64,000 bases of DNA, taken from Branchiostoma belcheri. Taxonomy: Eukaryota; Chordata; Leptocardii; Amphioxiformes; Branchiostomatidae. The number at the start of each line of letters is the position of its first letter. The stretch's first letter is position 1. Location: NCBI RefSeq assembly GCF_001625305.1, contig NW_017802880.1, forward strand, positions 439,338-503,337, given 5' to 3'. Positions 1 to 10,014 of the stretch are shown piece by piece. A program made the translations under genes and the position numbers. The notes under the pieces were generated by a model. That model made no database searches, was not told the DNA's origin, and saw nothing but the letters and a program-made list of their open reading frames with translations.

Positions 1-400
1 TGGTAATTGACAACGAGAGAAACACAGGAAGATATTGATTATGTTAATAATGACCTAATTTGCATAATTAATGAGAAAATTTTATAATTATGTAATGATA
101 ACTGCCTGGAATTTCATACTTGTGGTATTTTGAAAGTTAAATTGAGGTGAACATCATTAAACATAATTTATTCAAATCAGGACCTCATTTGCATAATTTA
201 TTTAGGAAATGCTAGAATGCATTGTTTGTTAATATAAGACTGTTTTTTTGGTTGAGATTATGATAAAATGATATAATTCATGAAAATTAGGTTCCTATTT
301 CTTAAATCCGGGGGGAATAATCTAATCTATAATTTGTCAGTCATAAAGATTAACATCATTTGGCGAAGGTATGAGATCGGGGAACTCTAGTTTCAGACTG
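1..400. repeat. Dispersed AT-rich repeat, truncated by the window edge
   Basis: The stretch shares a recognisable order of words with 25116-25400: GAGAGAAACA, GGAxGATATxGATTAT, TTTGCATAATTAATGA, TGGAATTTCATA, AAGTTAA, GAGGTGAAC. It ends near a GGCGAAGGTATGAGAT word, a terminus type also seen around 24712 and 60612. No exon could be supported upstream of 1110. Confidence 0.45.
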
Positions 401-559
401 TTTCTGTTCAATAAAATTTAATGCATTCTGTTGGTAGCAGATACAATATAGATGGGAGGATTTTTTCAGTGCATTAAGTGAATGAAGTGCGCATGATACG
501 TTTTATAAAGTTTGATAAAATCTTCTGTCTTTAGGAATGCTTTGAAATTCAGACTTTTT

Positions 560-835
560 TGTTTGTTCCGGGAATCTGGTCCAGGATTTTTCTTAATTCT
601 GGAGAGCTTGTCTTTTTTTTCTACTCAGGGAAACCCCTCAGCCTTTTTTGGCATTCTCGGAAGCTGGTCCATGAGTTTTTTCCGTCTGGGAACCTGTTTT
701 TGTGTTTTTCTCTGTTAAGCCAGACTTTCATTTTCAAATTTTCTGGGAAGCTTGAGCTTTTTTTTTTACTCTGGGAAGTTGGTTTAGGAGAGCTGTTACA
801 GGTTTTATTCCTGGAAGTTGGTGTACTGGATGCTA
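560..835. repeat. Degenerate tandem repeat of about 45 bp
   Basis: Five to six imperfect units each carry a GGGAAxCTxG core followed by a long T run (near 570, 625, 655, 690, 742 and 772). Open frames across it are low-complexity Phe/Leu products of the T runs and have no homology or codon character. I read it as a degenerate minisatellite and not as coding. Confidence 0.4.
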
Positions 836-1109
836 AGGACACCTTTTATGCACTTATTGACTAAAAGCAAATTAGCTTCTGAGCTTTTTTTGTCCACTCC
901 TTTATTTAGCATCCTAGTATGGGGCTAACCTTGAGTTATAATAGCTTGCCGAAAATGCTTTTAGCCTCTAGTAACACTTATAGCAATATGTGCCATTTAT
1001 GAATGGGTTACTTCCTTAGCATTGAAGACCCTGCATCTTCAATGAAATGCCAATTGGTCAGCTTATTGTTTTTTGGATGTTCAGTTCTAATTTTGGAATT
1101 TTTCCACAG

Positions 1110-1178
1110 ATACCGGTGGCAGTGATGGAGGTTCTGATAGAGCTGCTTCCAAACCTGTCATCCTACAGTGCAACGGGG
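1110..1178 (+). CDS. Exon 1: C-terminal end of repeat module M0
   Basis: The 69-bp exon is bounded by a TTTTTCCACAG acceptor and a GTGAGTGA donor. It enters with 2 bases (phase 1) and leaves in phase 1. It encodes about 22 residues with a Gly/Ser-rich beginning and the module-terminal pattern V-I-L-Q-C-N-G, matching the V-x-C-x-G ending of later modules. It is short, so the call rests on frame continuity with exon 2 (the split codon completes as Asp) and on the terminal Cys pattern. The start of this module lies upstream of the window. Confidence 0.7.
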
Positions 1179-1603
1179 GTGAGTGACTTTTGTTTGTTTT
1201 GCAATTGATCATCATACAGTATTAGTAAGGGCCTTGTAAAAAAATGTTGTGTTTCCTGTTTCAGTCCTGAAAAAATTAGGGTCAGTACAATGTAGGTAGG
1301 GATTCTTTTTTTTTCTTTTTTTTTAGATTTCAGTGATATCTATATAGGGGTCCAACTTATTCAATACAGTTTAACACTTTAAGTAAAACTTGCATGAGGA
1401 CACTTTTATTTTCAATTTCAATGTTGGAAAACCAATTGTACAATTCTTTATCACTCAGGTCTCAGATCATGGAGCTAGAAAAGGTTGATCAGCTCGAAAA
1501 ATTATTTATGTCCCTTAGAGGGGTCCACCCCCAAAAATGTCTGGTGTCGGCAGGTTTTTCTAGGGTCGGTCGGGAAACAGGAAACAACATTTTTTCATAC
1601 TTA

Positions 1604-1986
1604 GGCCACACCGCCTTAATTTTATGGATGACATCCGCACGCGCATTGATTTTCGCCTGTCGCTCTGGCCTGGCTCTAGGCCTGGGTAGTCCATGCTAGT
1701 CAGTGACAAAACGGAGCCGAGCACCCAAGCTATATCGAATTCGAAGCTTCACGACTCGAGAACTCAGTACATAAGTATAGTACCGATTCATAAATTCCAC
1801 AAAAAGCCAGCATGTGCTGGCTTGTCCCATACGTCACTGTACTGTCGGGAATTCACAATACCAGATTTGTACTCCTGTGGTTCAGTAGCATTTTTATTTT
1901 TGGCCGGAATTTTTTTTTATTCGCCCGCGCGCACTAGTTTGGGGGTCTTCAGAGGATGTCATCCATAAAATTAAATCGGTGTGGCC
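1604..1986. mobile_element. MITE, family C (GGCCACACCG termini)
   Basis: Terminal inverted repeats begin GGCCACACC and continue through a TTAATTTTATGGATGACATCC block, whose reverse complement lies at 1950-1986. The left flank is TTA. The interior has no coding sequence. Family members also lie at 34600 (truncated) and 50065-50242. The TIR type and 3-bp TWA duplications elsewhere suggest PIF/Harbinger-type MITEs. Confidence 0.7.
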
Positions 1987-2503
1987 CTGGCCTTTATTTT
2001 TGTATCATACATATCATAACGCCTGTGATCCACTCACACCGGATTGATGGACCCCAACACTTTCTTTATACTTTAATTATTAATAAGCACTGTTTATGCT
2101 TGAGGTGGCATGTGGCTGCACCAGTATAAAAAAAAAAATTATGGACCTTGAGATTTACATCCCAGCAGGGCAGACAACACACCTACCAAGTGTTGAAATA
2201 TGGGTGACTGTGATAGTGCCTTACCCAAGGACATTGTATTCGTATGCAAAGCCTTTAGAGCCTCAACACCTGTTATTAATTACCACAAGGCCAGTGCATT
2301 ACAATGTAAATTGTCACTATAATGTTCAGTATACCCATCTTCGTGCTTAAAACTTTATGGTTTTACCCATTTTGGACCATTCAAAAGGAAGCTTGTTTCA
2401 TAATGATGATGTATACATTCTAGGAAAGGAGCTTTTAGCCTGGAACTTCCTCATAAATGATTAATCATGATTATTCTTCTCATGCACTCCCTAAGCCTTA
2501 TTA

Positions 2504-2690
2504 TGGGTTCACCACACCACGAAGTGGTGGTGAACCCATATTGCTTTTTCTGATGTTTCTTCTCCTCCTCCTCCTCCTGCCACTTCTTTAAATTGATTCA
2601 ACTCCTTCATTTTTGGGCGAAATTACCTGTAATTTCGTAGAGGTAGAGTGGGTAAATACCCTTAGGCGTTTTTTAAATTTTTTTGATACA
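2504..2690. repeat. Hairpin plus fragment of dispersed repeat R
   Basis: At 2504-2540 a near-perfect hairpin has arms TGGGTTCACCAC and GTGGTGAACCCA. It continues into a CTCCTCCTCC run and the words CAACTCCTTCATTTT and GGTAAATACCCTTAGGCG, which recur in the R copies near 4270-4350 and, inverted, near 32350-32420. Confidence 0.5.
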
Positions 2691-2970
2691 AGCTTTTACA
2701 ATCGTTTTATTTGCTTTTTAGTGGTCCCCATAGGAAAGTACTGTGGGGGCGTACGCGCGTGACCTAATAAGAAAGGAATTCGGGGGAAGGCCCAAATATG
2801 GGCATACAAGCAGGTGTGGTCATGTTTGCAGATGTGGCTGTTGATTGGCTGTTGGCTAATTAATTTCTTTACTACCATTTTCACGTACCAGCGCAGCTGG
2901 TCCACGCGGTCTCGGCCGTGGGCCATGATACTCTGATACTGGATACCGATTCGTGTGATTCCTATAAACA

Positions 2971-3030
2971 TTTCACCTAACTACGAACTAGTTGGAAGAA
3001 TTTCACCTAACTACGAACTAGTTGGAAGAA
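2971..3030. repeat. Exact 30-bp tandem duplication
   Basis: Two adjacent copies of a 30-bp unit starting TTTCACCTAACTACGAACTA occupy 2971-3000 and 3001-3030 with no visible difference. Perfect identity implies a recent duplication. Confidence 0.85.
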
Positions 3031-3388
3031 TTATAGCTGCATGGATGCCTGTATATGATTTTAACAAACACTGAAAATCTGACGCAAAAACTGGCAGATA
3101 TTTTGCTCTTCTCTGTTGGAACAACGCAAGCGGGAGGTCAATGACCTGCGCCCCGCGAGTACTGTAAACAACGGTACGTAATGTGTATCGTCGGCGCACG
3201 CGCGCGCGCCACGGTATCAACAATTTTCCACAATCTTCACCGACTAGTATTATATATTCTGTTATCGATTTCTGAAGAATCACCAAAATTGTAGAGTGTA
3301 TCTCCTAGAAAGTCCCTTACTAGTACTGATCGTTACCGCCATGTTGTTCACTTTATATGACATACAATGCAGAGAGTAATGGAAACGT

Positions 3389-3453
3389 GTCCAGATAGCT
3401 CGGTTGGTAACGCAAGTCCAGACATTACGAGTTCGAACCCCGGTACACTGGAT
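3389..3453 (+). repeat. tRNA-like sequence (SINE head or tRNA pseudogene)
   Basis: The stretch has an A-box-like TAGCTCGGTTGGTAACGC and a B-box-like GAGTTCGAACCCCGG. Five terminal bases TCCAG pair with CTGGA. The region between the boxes is too short for a normal tRNA and no convincing anticodon stem forms, so I call it a tRNA-derived relic. Confidence 0.5.
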
Positions 3454-3454
3454 A

Positions 3455-3590
3455 TTTTTAATTATCCTTTTTACAATTTTTAACAATTTTAACATTTTTA
3501 ACAATTTCAACAATTTTAACCATTTTAACCATTTTACATTTTAACAATTTCAACATTTAATTTTAACATTTTCGTTTTAATATCCATTGC
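3455..3590. repeat. AT-rich short tandem repeat (AACAATTTT type)
   Basis: Imperfect 9-12 bp units such as TTTTAACAATTT and TTTTAACCATTT follow the tRNA-like sequence directly. It may be the tail of the same retroposon. Confidence 0.5.
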
Positions 3591-3839
3591 TTTGCTTTTA
3601 ACATTCCAAAACTGATTGTTCTTACTCAAGAATTTCAATAACTTCGAATGTTAGTCTTTTGTATTTTTTCAACATACAAACCAAAATCACTTTGATGTTG
3701 TCACAAAAGTAACATCTGTGCGCGCATCGGTTTTCGTTCATTTAAAAAGTACAAGTACAAAACATCTGGAAACTAAGCTAACATACTCAGTAAATTGATT
3801 GCTGTAATTCCCGATTTTTTTTCACTGTACCGCAGCGCA

Positions 3840-4030
3840 AGCGGGGGGTCAATGTTCACGGTTTTCACTGTCACCTCTTTATTGTGAACTTATCATTACA
3901 GTTAGGAAATAATTCCTGGACTTTCTTTTTCCTGCAACTGTCACCACCGTGAATATATACTTCCGTGAACATGTCCATTTTTCTCAGGCCGTGAAAATTT
4001 TGCTTCCGTTAGTAGTAGTTACAATCTCGT
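3840..4030. repeat. Dispersed repeat with TGTTCACGG motifs
   Basis: The words GTGAACATGTCCATTTTTCTCAG, CCTGCAACTGTCACCA and AATAATTCCTG here recur in reverse complement at about 7590-7745. The two are inverted copies of one interspersed repeat. Confidence 0.5.
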
Positions 4031-4224
4031 CAAAAGTGTAAAGTAAAGCTGTCGAGATTTAAAGTGCGTGTCGTTGTATCTTTGTAAAAAAAAAGGGAGA
4101 TAATTGCCAAGTGCCAGTTTTGTAAATACCTGTCGAGATTCAAACAGCTTGTCCTTGAATAATTGCAGTATGATTTATTTAGAATCTCTCATTTTTGTTT
4201 GGGGAAGGGTATGGAGTGAAATTC

Positions 4225-4962
4225 CTACATTTGCTCCGAAGCAAATGTTGGCCTTTCTAGTTTAAACGGATTCAGCTTCTTCATTTTAGGGCCTAAGGTC
4301 CTGAAATTTGGTATGGAGGTACAGTGGGCAAATACCCCTAGGCGTTTTTTAAATTTTTGTGATACAGGCTTTTAGAATGGTTTTATTTGAGTTTTTTGGC
4401 TGTGTTATAGCAAATGTATTACTGTGTTAGTGTGCCGTGTTTACCACGTCTGGGCATGAGTCATCACAATGGAATGCAGGGCATCAACCAATAGGCATGC
4501 AGCTTTCCTCTATACTTCTTGCTGATTGGCTGTTGGGATTTAACTTGATTAACACCTGCACAGAGCATTTCCACCTGCACAGAGCATTTCTTGCTGATTG
4601 GCTGTTGGGATTTAACTTGATTAACACCTGCACAGAGCATTTCCATACTGACAGTATGTCTTTATTCAAGTGTTTTGGTAGGTATTTCAAGCTTTTCTGC
4701 TCCAGCATTGGAATGCGGGGCATGAACGTTTTTTTTTTTTTGAAAATCAACAGTTTGCATTATGCAATTAAAAATCCTAACCAATAAAGTAGGGAATAGC
4801 TATCCAACTGTTGTTTTAGTTGTATGTTACTTCATATTATAGTTATATCAATGTAAATCATTGTTTTCCCTTGTGTTTCTCATTCTTTCCCTGCCATGTC
4901 GTAAAATGTGGAGAACCCATCGCTGTATTTGCTCCAAAGCAAATATTGGCCTTTCTAGTTTG
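4225..4962 (+). repeat. Dispersed repeat R, copy 1
   Basis: The copy is flanked on both sides by GCAAATxTTGGCCTTTCTAGTTT. Its interior carries a direct duplication (about 4524-4574 and 4590-4641) of a segment starting TTGCTGATTGGCTGTTGGGA. Other copies are at 21620-22115, 31804-32480 (inverted) and 63497-64000 (inverted); the last shares the same internal duplication. It has no coding capacity and is probably a non-autonomous element. Confidence 0.6.
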
Positions 4963-5143
4963 AAGGTTGTTTTTCCATGTTATGTCATGTTGTCACATAC
5001 ACCCTCTCTTCATGCTGCGTGTCATTATAATATCAGATGTGGATATGGAGAAAGACGTGACATTAAAGATGTTATAATATCACACATGATGCAATCAAAC
5101 GCAATCAAATCACTCAGGCATGTTATCTTCCAACATCATCTAA

Positions 5144-5566
5144 GGCCAGAGCAAGTGATTTTTATGGATGACATCAGCGTGCGCATTAATTTTCGCCTGA
5201 TTTTGGAAAAAAAAAACAAGAAATTTTGTTGCCTTCTGACAGTGGTCACATGATGCCGAAAATGGGCAAAGATGTCTGTTGCCATGCCGGTAGGTGGATG
5301 GCAGATAACTATAAAGAGAGGAGACAAGAAAAGGCTCTGATTTAATGTTTTGTTTCTTACTTTCATGCAGTGATATGTGATGCTGGCTGTGTATATGTGA
5401 TGTTCCCACTGAATCAAATTTTGTACAATGATTGAGTCAAAATTTTAAAATGTACAGTAGGAACCTTGTTTTTTGGGCCCGCCTTGCAATTGTTTTTTTT
5501 TCGCCCGCTCGCATTAGATTTGGAGTCTGCAGAGGATGTCATCCATAAAATGTACTTGCTGTGGCC
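5144..5566. mobile_element. MITE, family E, with TAA target duplication
   Basis: The termini are GGCCAGAGCAAGTGATTTTTATGG-like (first bases GGCCAGAGC) and the inverse ACTTGCTGTGGCC. TAA flanks both sides (5141-5143, 5567-5569). A second copy is at 23570-24256. Confidence 0.75.
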
Positions 5567-5761
5567 TAAGATGGATCTCCATCATAAATTGACTCTGATG
5601 CAATTAATTTCATCATGATCGTAGATGAGCTTTCTAGATGATTATTATATAGTATTAAGTCAGCTTTTATAAGAGATCATCATTTTGGCACAGGGTGACA
5701 GATTTTCATAACAATTTTACTCTCAAAATGTGTGCCTAGGATTATGATTTTCATGCTATAA

Positions 5762-6239
5762 GGCCACACCAATTTAATTTCTTGGTTAACAGATTTTTCT
5801 AGAAAAATAATGGAGCGGGCGGGCGAAAAAAAATTAAAATAAAAACAGGCCTAGGCATCCTATTATGGCCCAAAATGGTATGATAGGAGCCATGAAGTCA
5901 ATGACAATGACAATGATGTTTATTGCATATTCATGCCCTTCCGAGCTAAATGCAGTCTGGATGACATTACATATTGGATGATACTAGTTACTAGTACATA
6001 GGGAAGTGTATAAGAAGTTAACACACCAGGCTGGTTCAAAATTTAAACAATGGATTTTGAACTTTTAATGATACCATTGCATTGAAAGATAGAATAACTG
6101 TAACAACTAGGATGAAAAGGACTGTTTTCAACTGTTCAGGGCATTTTGCAGTTGATTCTGAATTTTTATTTTTATTTGCAAATCAGAAAAATAATGAAGC
6201 GGGCAAATCCGTTAACCAAGAAATTAAATTGGTGTGGCC
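5762..6239. mobile_element. MITE, family A (GGCCACACCAATTTAATTTC termini)
   Basis: TIRs of about 35 bp are near-perfect inverses, with a GGTTAAC word in each. Flanks are TAA and TTA. It carries an extra segment of roughly 110 bp (about 5900-6010) absent from other copies. It ends about 60 bp before the acceptor of exon 2. Confidence 0.75.
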
Positions 6240-6299
6240 TTAGTGAACATGGGGGAATTCAAGAAGCCTAAACACTCTCTGATTTGTTGTTGACTTCAG

Positions 6300-6529
6300 A
6301 TTACTTGGCCATCTACGATGGGTCCGGGGTGGTCAGCCTCGGGACCAATCAGGAGTTCCTGTACGGTGACATTGAAGCGAACGTCACGCTGGACCTGCGC
6401 ATCAGGAACATGCACGCTGATGACCTCCCGTCCACCGCGCCCGGCAGCGAGAACTTCAGGATCGAGGTGTGGGTGGCCGAGACGGCCGATCCACTGTCTG
6501 ACTCCAACACCATGGTAGAGGTCACCAAG
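6300..6529 (+). CDS. Exon 2: first half of module M1
   Basis: Acceptor TTGTTGACTTCAG and donor GTGGGACT bound a 230-bp exon, phase 1 in and phase 0 out. It encodes 76 residues after the split Asp. It opens with a short hydrophobic strand, then alternating strands containing A-N-V-T-L-D-L-R-I (an N-V-T sequon) and F-R-I-E-V-W-V-A-E, the counterpart of the F-Y-L-S strand in other modules. GC-rich third positions contrast with the AT-rich introns. M1 lacks the two cysteines present in every other complete module. Confidence 0.85.
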
Positions 6530-6534
6530 GTGGG

Positions 6535-6710
6535 ACTTTTATGTTTACCGAAGGAAAACATATTGTTATACTCTTCTCCAAACACTAACCTCTGACCTGG
6601 CCAATGATGTGATTTGTTGATGTCTGTCACCATGGTGACTGGTGTTGGGTTACATAATGTTGCAATTTCATGGTCTGCTCTGGTCCTGTCACCATATACT
6701 AGACTTGTTT
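6535..6710 (+). repeat. Dispersed repeat S, copy 1
   Basis: Words GAAGGAAAACATATTGTT, TGTCACCATGGT and GGTGTTGGGTTACATAATGT recur in the same order at 19484-19650, 42255-42430 and 58496-58680. This copy starts 6 bp after the exon 2 donor. It is non-coding and unclassified. Confidence 0.6.
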
Positions 6711-7350
6711 GTAGTTTATTTATGTCATTTATGGACAGTATTTTGAGCTTTTTAAACAATGGTGCAGTAGGGAAAGTGAATGAAACTTTTGATGCTATCC
6801 TGATGTATCGTTTCTGAAGCAAAAAGAGCGGTTTAAGTGATGAAGTGTACGTACTTGCCCATATAATTTTACAATAACTTAAGTAAGTTTGTGATGATTG
6901 TACGACTATCAACCACATACTGGGTGATTGGGACATTTTGTAAAATCAGAACAATGAAAAAATTAAAACGTTACAAAAATTTAAAGAGTGAGCGTAAACA
7001 TATAATGCACATGAAGATGTAATCTTTACTGACACGCACCTTTCCATATTGATCAGTAATGCTGCATGCTAATTGGCAATTAGCCAGAGAATGTCACCTT
7101 GCATCTTCTCAACTACATATAAGACTTAGTGTGCATTTTGAAACAAGCTACAGTAGTCAAACTTCACTACCAAAAATGCCAATCTTGTTTTTCTTCAGAG
7201 AAGAATAATTTTCTTCCACTGAAAAAATTATTCTTCACCCAAGAAAAAAATCTTGTCCGTGAGACACGAATTTAAAGAAACTGCATTTTAGTATTATATT
7301 TTTCTTGTGGTAAGATTTCTTTTCTTGTGTATCTTGCACTAAAATACCCT
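6711..7350. other. Intron 2 sequence with no recognised feature
   Basis: AT-rich intronic sequence. A 195-residue minus-strand open frame overlaps exon 2 antisense and ends here, but it shows no module motif, no splice logic and no family resemblance. Nothing functional is supported. Confidence 0.4.
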
Positions 7351-7356
7351 TTAATA

Positions 7357-7502
7357 GGCCACAACAATTTAATTTCTTTGTTAACAGATTCGCCCGCTTC
7401 ATTTTTTTCTGATTTGCAAATAAAAATAAAAATTCAGAATCAACTGCAAAATGCTCATATTTTGCCCTGAACAGTTGAAAAAGTGTCCTTTTCCTCCTAG
7501 TA
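7357..7502. mobile_element. Truncated family A MITE
   Basis: Only one terminus (GGCCACAACAATTTAATTTC) and about 145 bp of the interior are present, ending near the AACTGTTGAAAA/GTTACxxTT words of full copies. The other TIR is missing. Confidence 0.6.
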
Positions 7503-7589
7503 GTTATCATCCTTCTTGAGACAAGCTATGTAGCTATCTGAAATATTATTTACCATATAATACAATAATTGTAAAAAAATCTATTTATC

Positions 7590-7745
7590 ACTCACTGAGA
7601 AAAATGGACATGTTCACGGGGCTATATGTTCATGGTAGTGACAGGTGCAGGAAAAAGAAAGTCCGCAGGAATTATTTGTTAACTGTAATGTTCATGGTAC
7701 AGAAGTGACAGTGAACACAGTGAACATAACAGTGAAAAAATAAAG
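7590..7745. repeat. Inverted copy of the repeat at 3840-4030
   Basis: CTGAGAAAAATGGACATGTT, AGGTGCAGGAAAAAGAAAGT and GGAATTATTTG are reverse complements of words at 3840-4000. Confidence 0.5.
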
Positions 7746-8064
7746 AATTACAGTATTTTTCTTGAACGTAACTCCAAATCCATCCACCTGATACCTGCAA
7801 TACTAGTGCCTCAAACCCTCAGAGAATTTGGTCCTTCAAAAGCCATTAGCTTCAAGGCAATATCTACAAGTAGGGATCTAACATGTAATTTGTGATACCA
7901 CAAAACATTGTGGTTGTCTGGCAACACCCCTTTGTCATCAGATACTAAAAGCCACATCGTCATTAATATTTTAGTAGCTTATTCTGAAAGCAATGATTGC
8001 CTTTGTTGGCTTGGGAGACTCATTACTTTTGAAGTACTAGGTTCTTTTACAGTGTGATAACTCA

Positions 8065-8447
8065 GGCCACAAAAATTTAATTTGTTGGTTCTCGGATTCG
8101 CCTCTTCGTTTTTTTCTGATTTGCAAAAAAAAAAAAATATGATTCTGGTTCTGAATCAACTGAAAAATGCTCATGTTTTGCCCCCCAACAGTTGAGGAAA
8201 GTCCTTTTCTTCCTAGTTGTTACAGTTACGTTTTCCCATCTATCATGATTGCAGTGGTTTGATTAAAAGTTCAAAATTCAATGTTTAAATTTTAACCCAG
8301 CCTTTTGTGTTGACTTCATGGCTCATTTCGTAGCATTTAAGCCTATAATAGGATGCCTAGACCTGTTTTTATTTTATTTTTTCCGCCCTGTCGCTTCATA
8401 TTTTTTCTGAAAAAATCCGAGAACCAACAAATTAAATTGGTGTGGCC
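8065..8447. mobile_element. MITE, family B (GGTTCTCGGATT variant)
   Basis: The termini GGCCACAxxAATTTAATTTG and the inverse end in TGTGGCC. The subterminal GGTTCTCGGATT is inverted as AATCCGAGAACC. The target duplication is TCA on both sides. Family B differs from family A mainly in this subterminal block. A second copy is at 36436-36804. Confidence 0.75.
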
Positions 8448-8718
8448 TCAGGTGCATTGTACCACGGTCTTTGCATGGGCATCTGGTGAAACTGTCAAAC
8501 TTTGGCCTCAAGTAACTTCAAAAGATGAGGAGAAGTTGTTGAAGGTCAACTTTCATTACTATCATCATCACTCATGTTTGGCCTTGCTGTAGAGTGTTGG
8601 CAAAGTTCTCGTCTGCTTCATTCATAAGTTTGACACTGGGTTTAGAGTCATTCTTTTCTTAGTCTCTAAGGCTAAGGTTAGATGGCAGTAATTTAAGGGA
8701 GCATAATAATTTGCCGAT

Positions 8719-8786
8719 GAAGGTTAGACATCCAGGTAATAAGTTACGCCAAAAAGCAGTTATTCAAGCAACTGGATATAGTCTGG
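8719..8786 (-). mobile_element. Left part of a split Penelope-like terminal repeat
   Basis: GATGAAGGTTAGACATCCAGG through CAACTGGATAT is the reverse complement of the segment following the hammerhead-like core at 25848-25914. The rest of this copy is at 13062-13175, so about 4.2 kb was inserted into it. Confidence 0.6.
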
Positions 8787-8799
8787 TGGCAGAGACCGA

Positions 8800-9600
8800 T
8801 AAGCGTGCAATGCGGTCCATACAAAGTTTTTTTGTTGTTTCTATATCTCTGAGGTGTGCTCTTTCAGAATCTGAATGATGCCACTCTGTCATCCTTGGGC
8901 AATTCGCACAATATGCAAATTATGGTGGCCATTACTGAAACTCCAGTTTTCGTCAATATCTCAGTAACTACTCATGGTATCAGAATAATTTTGGTGTCTA
9001 TCCCCATCTTTTGAGGGATAACGAATTAAATTAAGCCATTTCAGTAAAGTTAGAACCATTATTTTTTGCTAAATATGCAAATTTGGGCCGCGCAATATGC
9101 AAATTAGGGCGGCCATTACTGAAAATCTGTTTTTCGTCAATATCTCAGGAACTACTCATGGTATCAGAATAATTTTGGTGTCTATCCCCATGTTTTTGAG
9201 GGATAACGAATGGAATTAAGCCATTTCAGGAAAGATCAAACCTAGTTTTTTTGTGCTGAATATGCAAATTAAAGCCGCACAATAGGCAAATCAAGGTGGC
9301 CATTACTGAAAATCTGTTTTCCGTCAATATCTCAGTAACTACATATGATATTATAATATCTTTGGTGTCTTTTCCCATGTTTTTGGCATAACCATTGAGG
9401 ATAGGCCATTTCAGTGGAGATCAAATAGATATTTTTGTGCTTAATTTGAAAATTTAGGCCGCCATTACTGAAAATCTGTTTTTCGTCAATATCTCAAAAA
9501 ATCTCATGGTATCAACAATACTTTTGATACAATACACATACATTTGTACTATACACATGTTTTGAAGGCTAGATATTTAGAATAAACCATCCCAGTATTG
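8800..9600 (+). repeat. Left arm: decaying 182-bp satellite units
   Basis: A leader (8806-8930, with TGCAATGCGGTCCATACAAA) is followed by about four tandem units starting near 8931, 9113, 9300 and 9461. Each carries CATTACTGAAA, TCGTCAATATCTCAGxAACT and TTTGGTGTCT. The same leader and units occur inverted at 12400-13036. Confidence 0.75.
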
Positions 9601-10014
9601 ATCACACCAAAATTTAATGCAAATTATGCAAAAACTAACCAGTATATAGCATGGGCGACTGTACCTCTGAACACTGATAGGAATGTTAATAAATGATACA
9701 ATCTGTTCAAAAAAATATTAGACCCTTCATAAGCTCACCACCTGTGCCTTACCAGCGTCTGTGTACAGGCAGAATAAAGCGCTAACTTGACGTCCTGAAT
9801 TTTATGTCAGCGTGGCCCGCGTAGAATCTAAGTTGAATTCTTCTTGAGTCCCGGACAGGCCAAAGAAAAATAGCCCGGTAGCCGCGGGGTGTCGCACGGC
9901 TGAAAGTGTCAAAAACAGCCCGGGAACTACCCGCCAGGGACTTTTTTTTACAATTGGGACAAAAGCTTAACAGATCTCCAAGAAGATGACCGGCGGCCGC
10001 TCAAAAGTGCACAG
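9601..10014. other. Junction between satellite arm and LINE relic
   Basis: The segment contains GC-rich sequence (about 9790-9990) with a CCCGG(T/C)AGCCG block, resembling the GC-rich tract near 11060-11110. No coding sequence or clean terminus is visible. Confidence 0.3.

Noticed and set aside
512-864. Phe/Leu-rich 101-residue frame as an upstream exon
   Set aside because: It is composed of T-run repeats with no module motif, and phase or frame joining to exon 1 cannot be shown.
4437-4787. 116-residue frame with an internal repeat
   Set aside because: It lies within dispersed repeat R and recurs antisense at 63669-63962. The repeat explains it.
6349-6936. 195-residue minus-strand open frame
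   Set aside because: It is antisense to the well-supported exon 2 and continues into AT-rich intron. No domain or splice logic.
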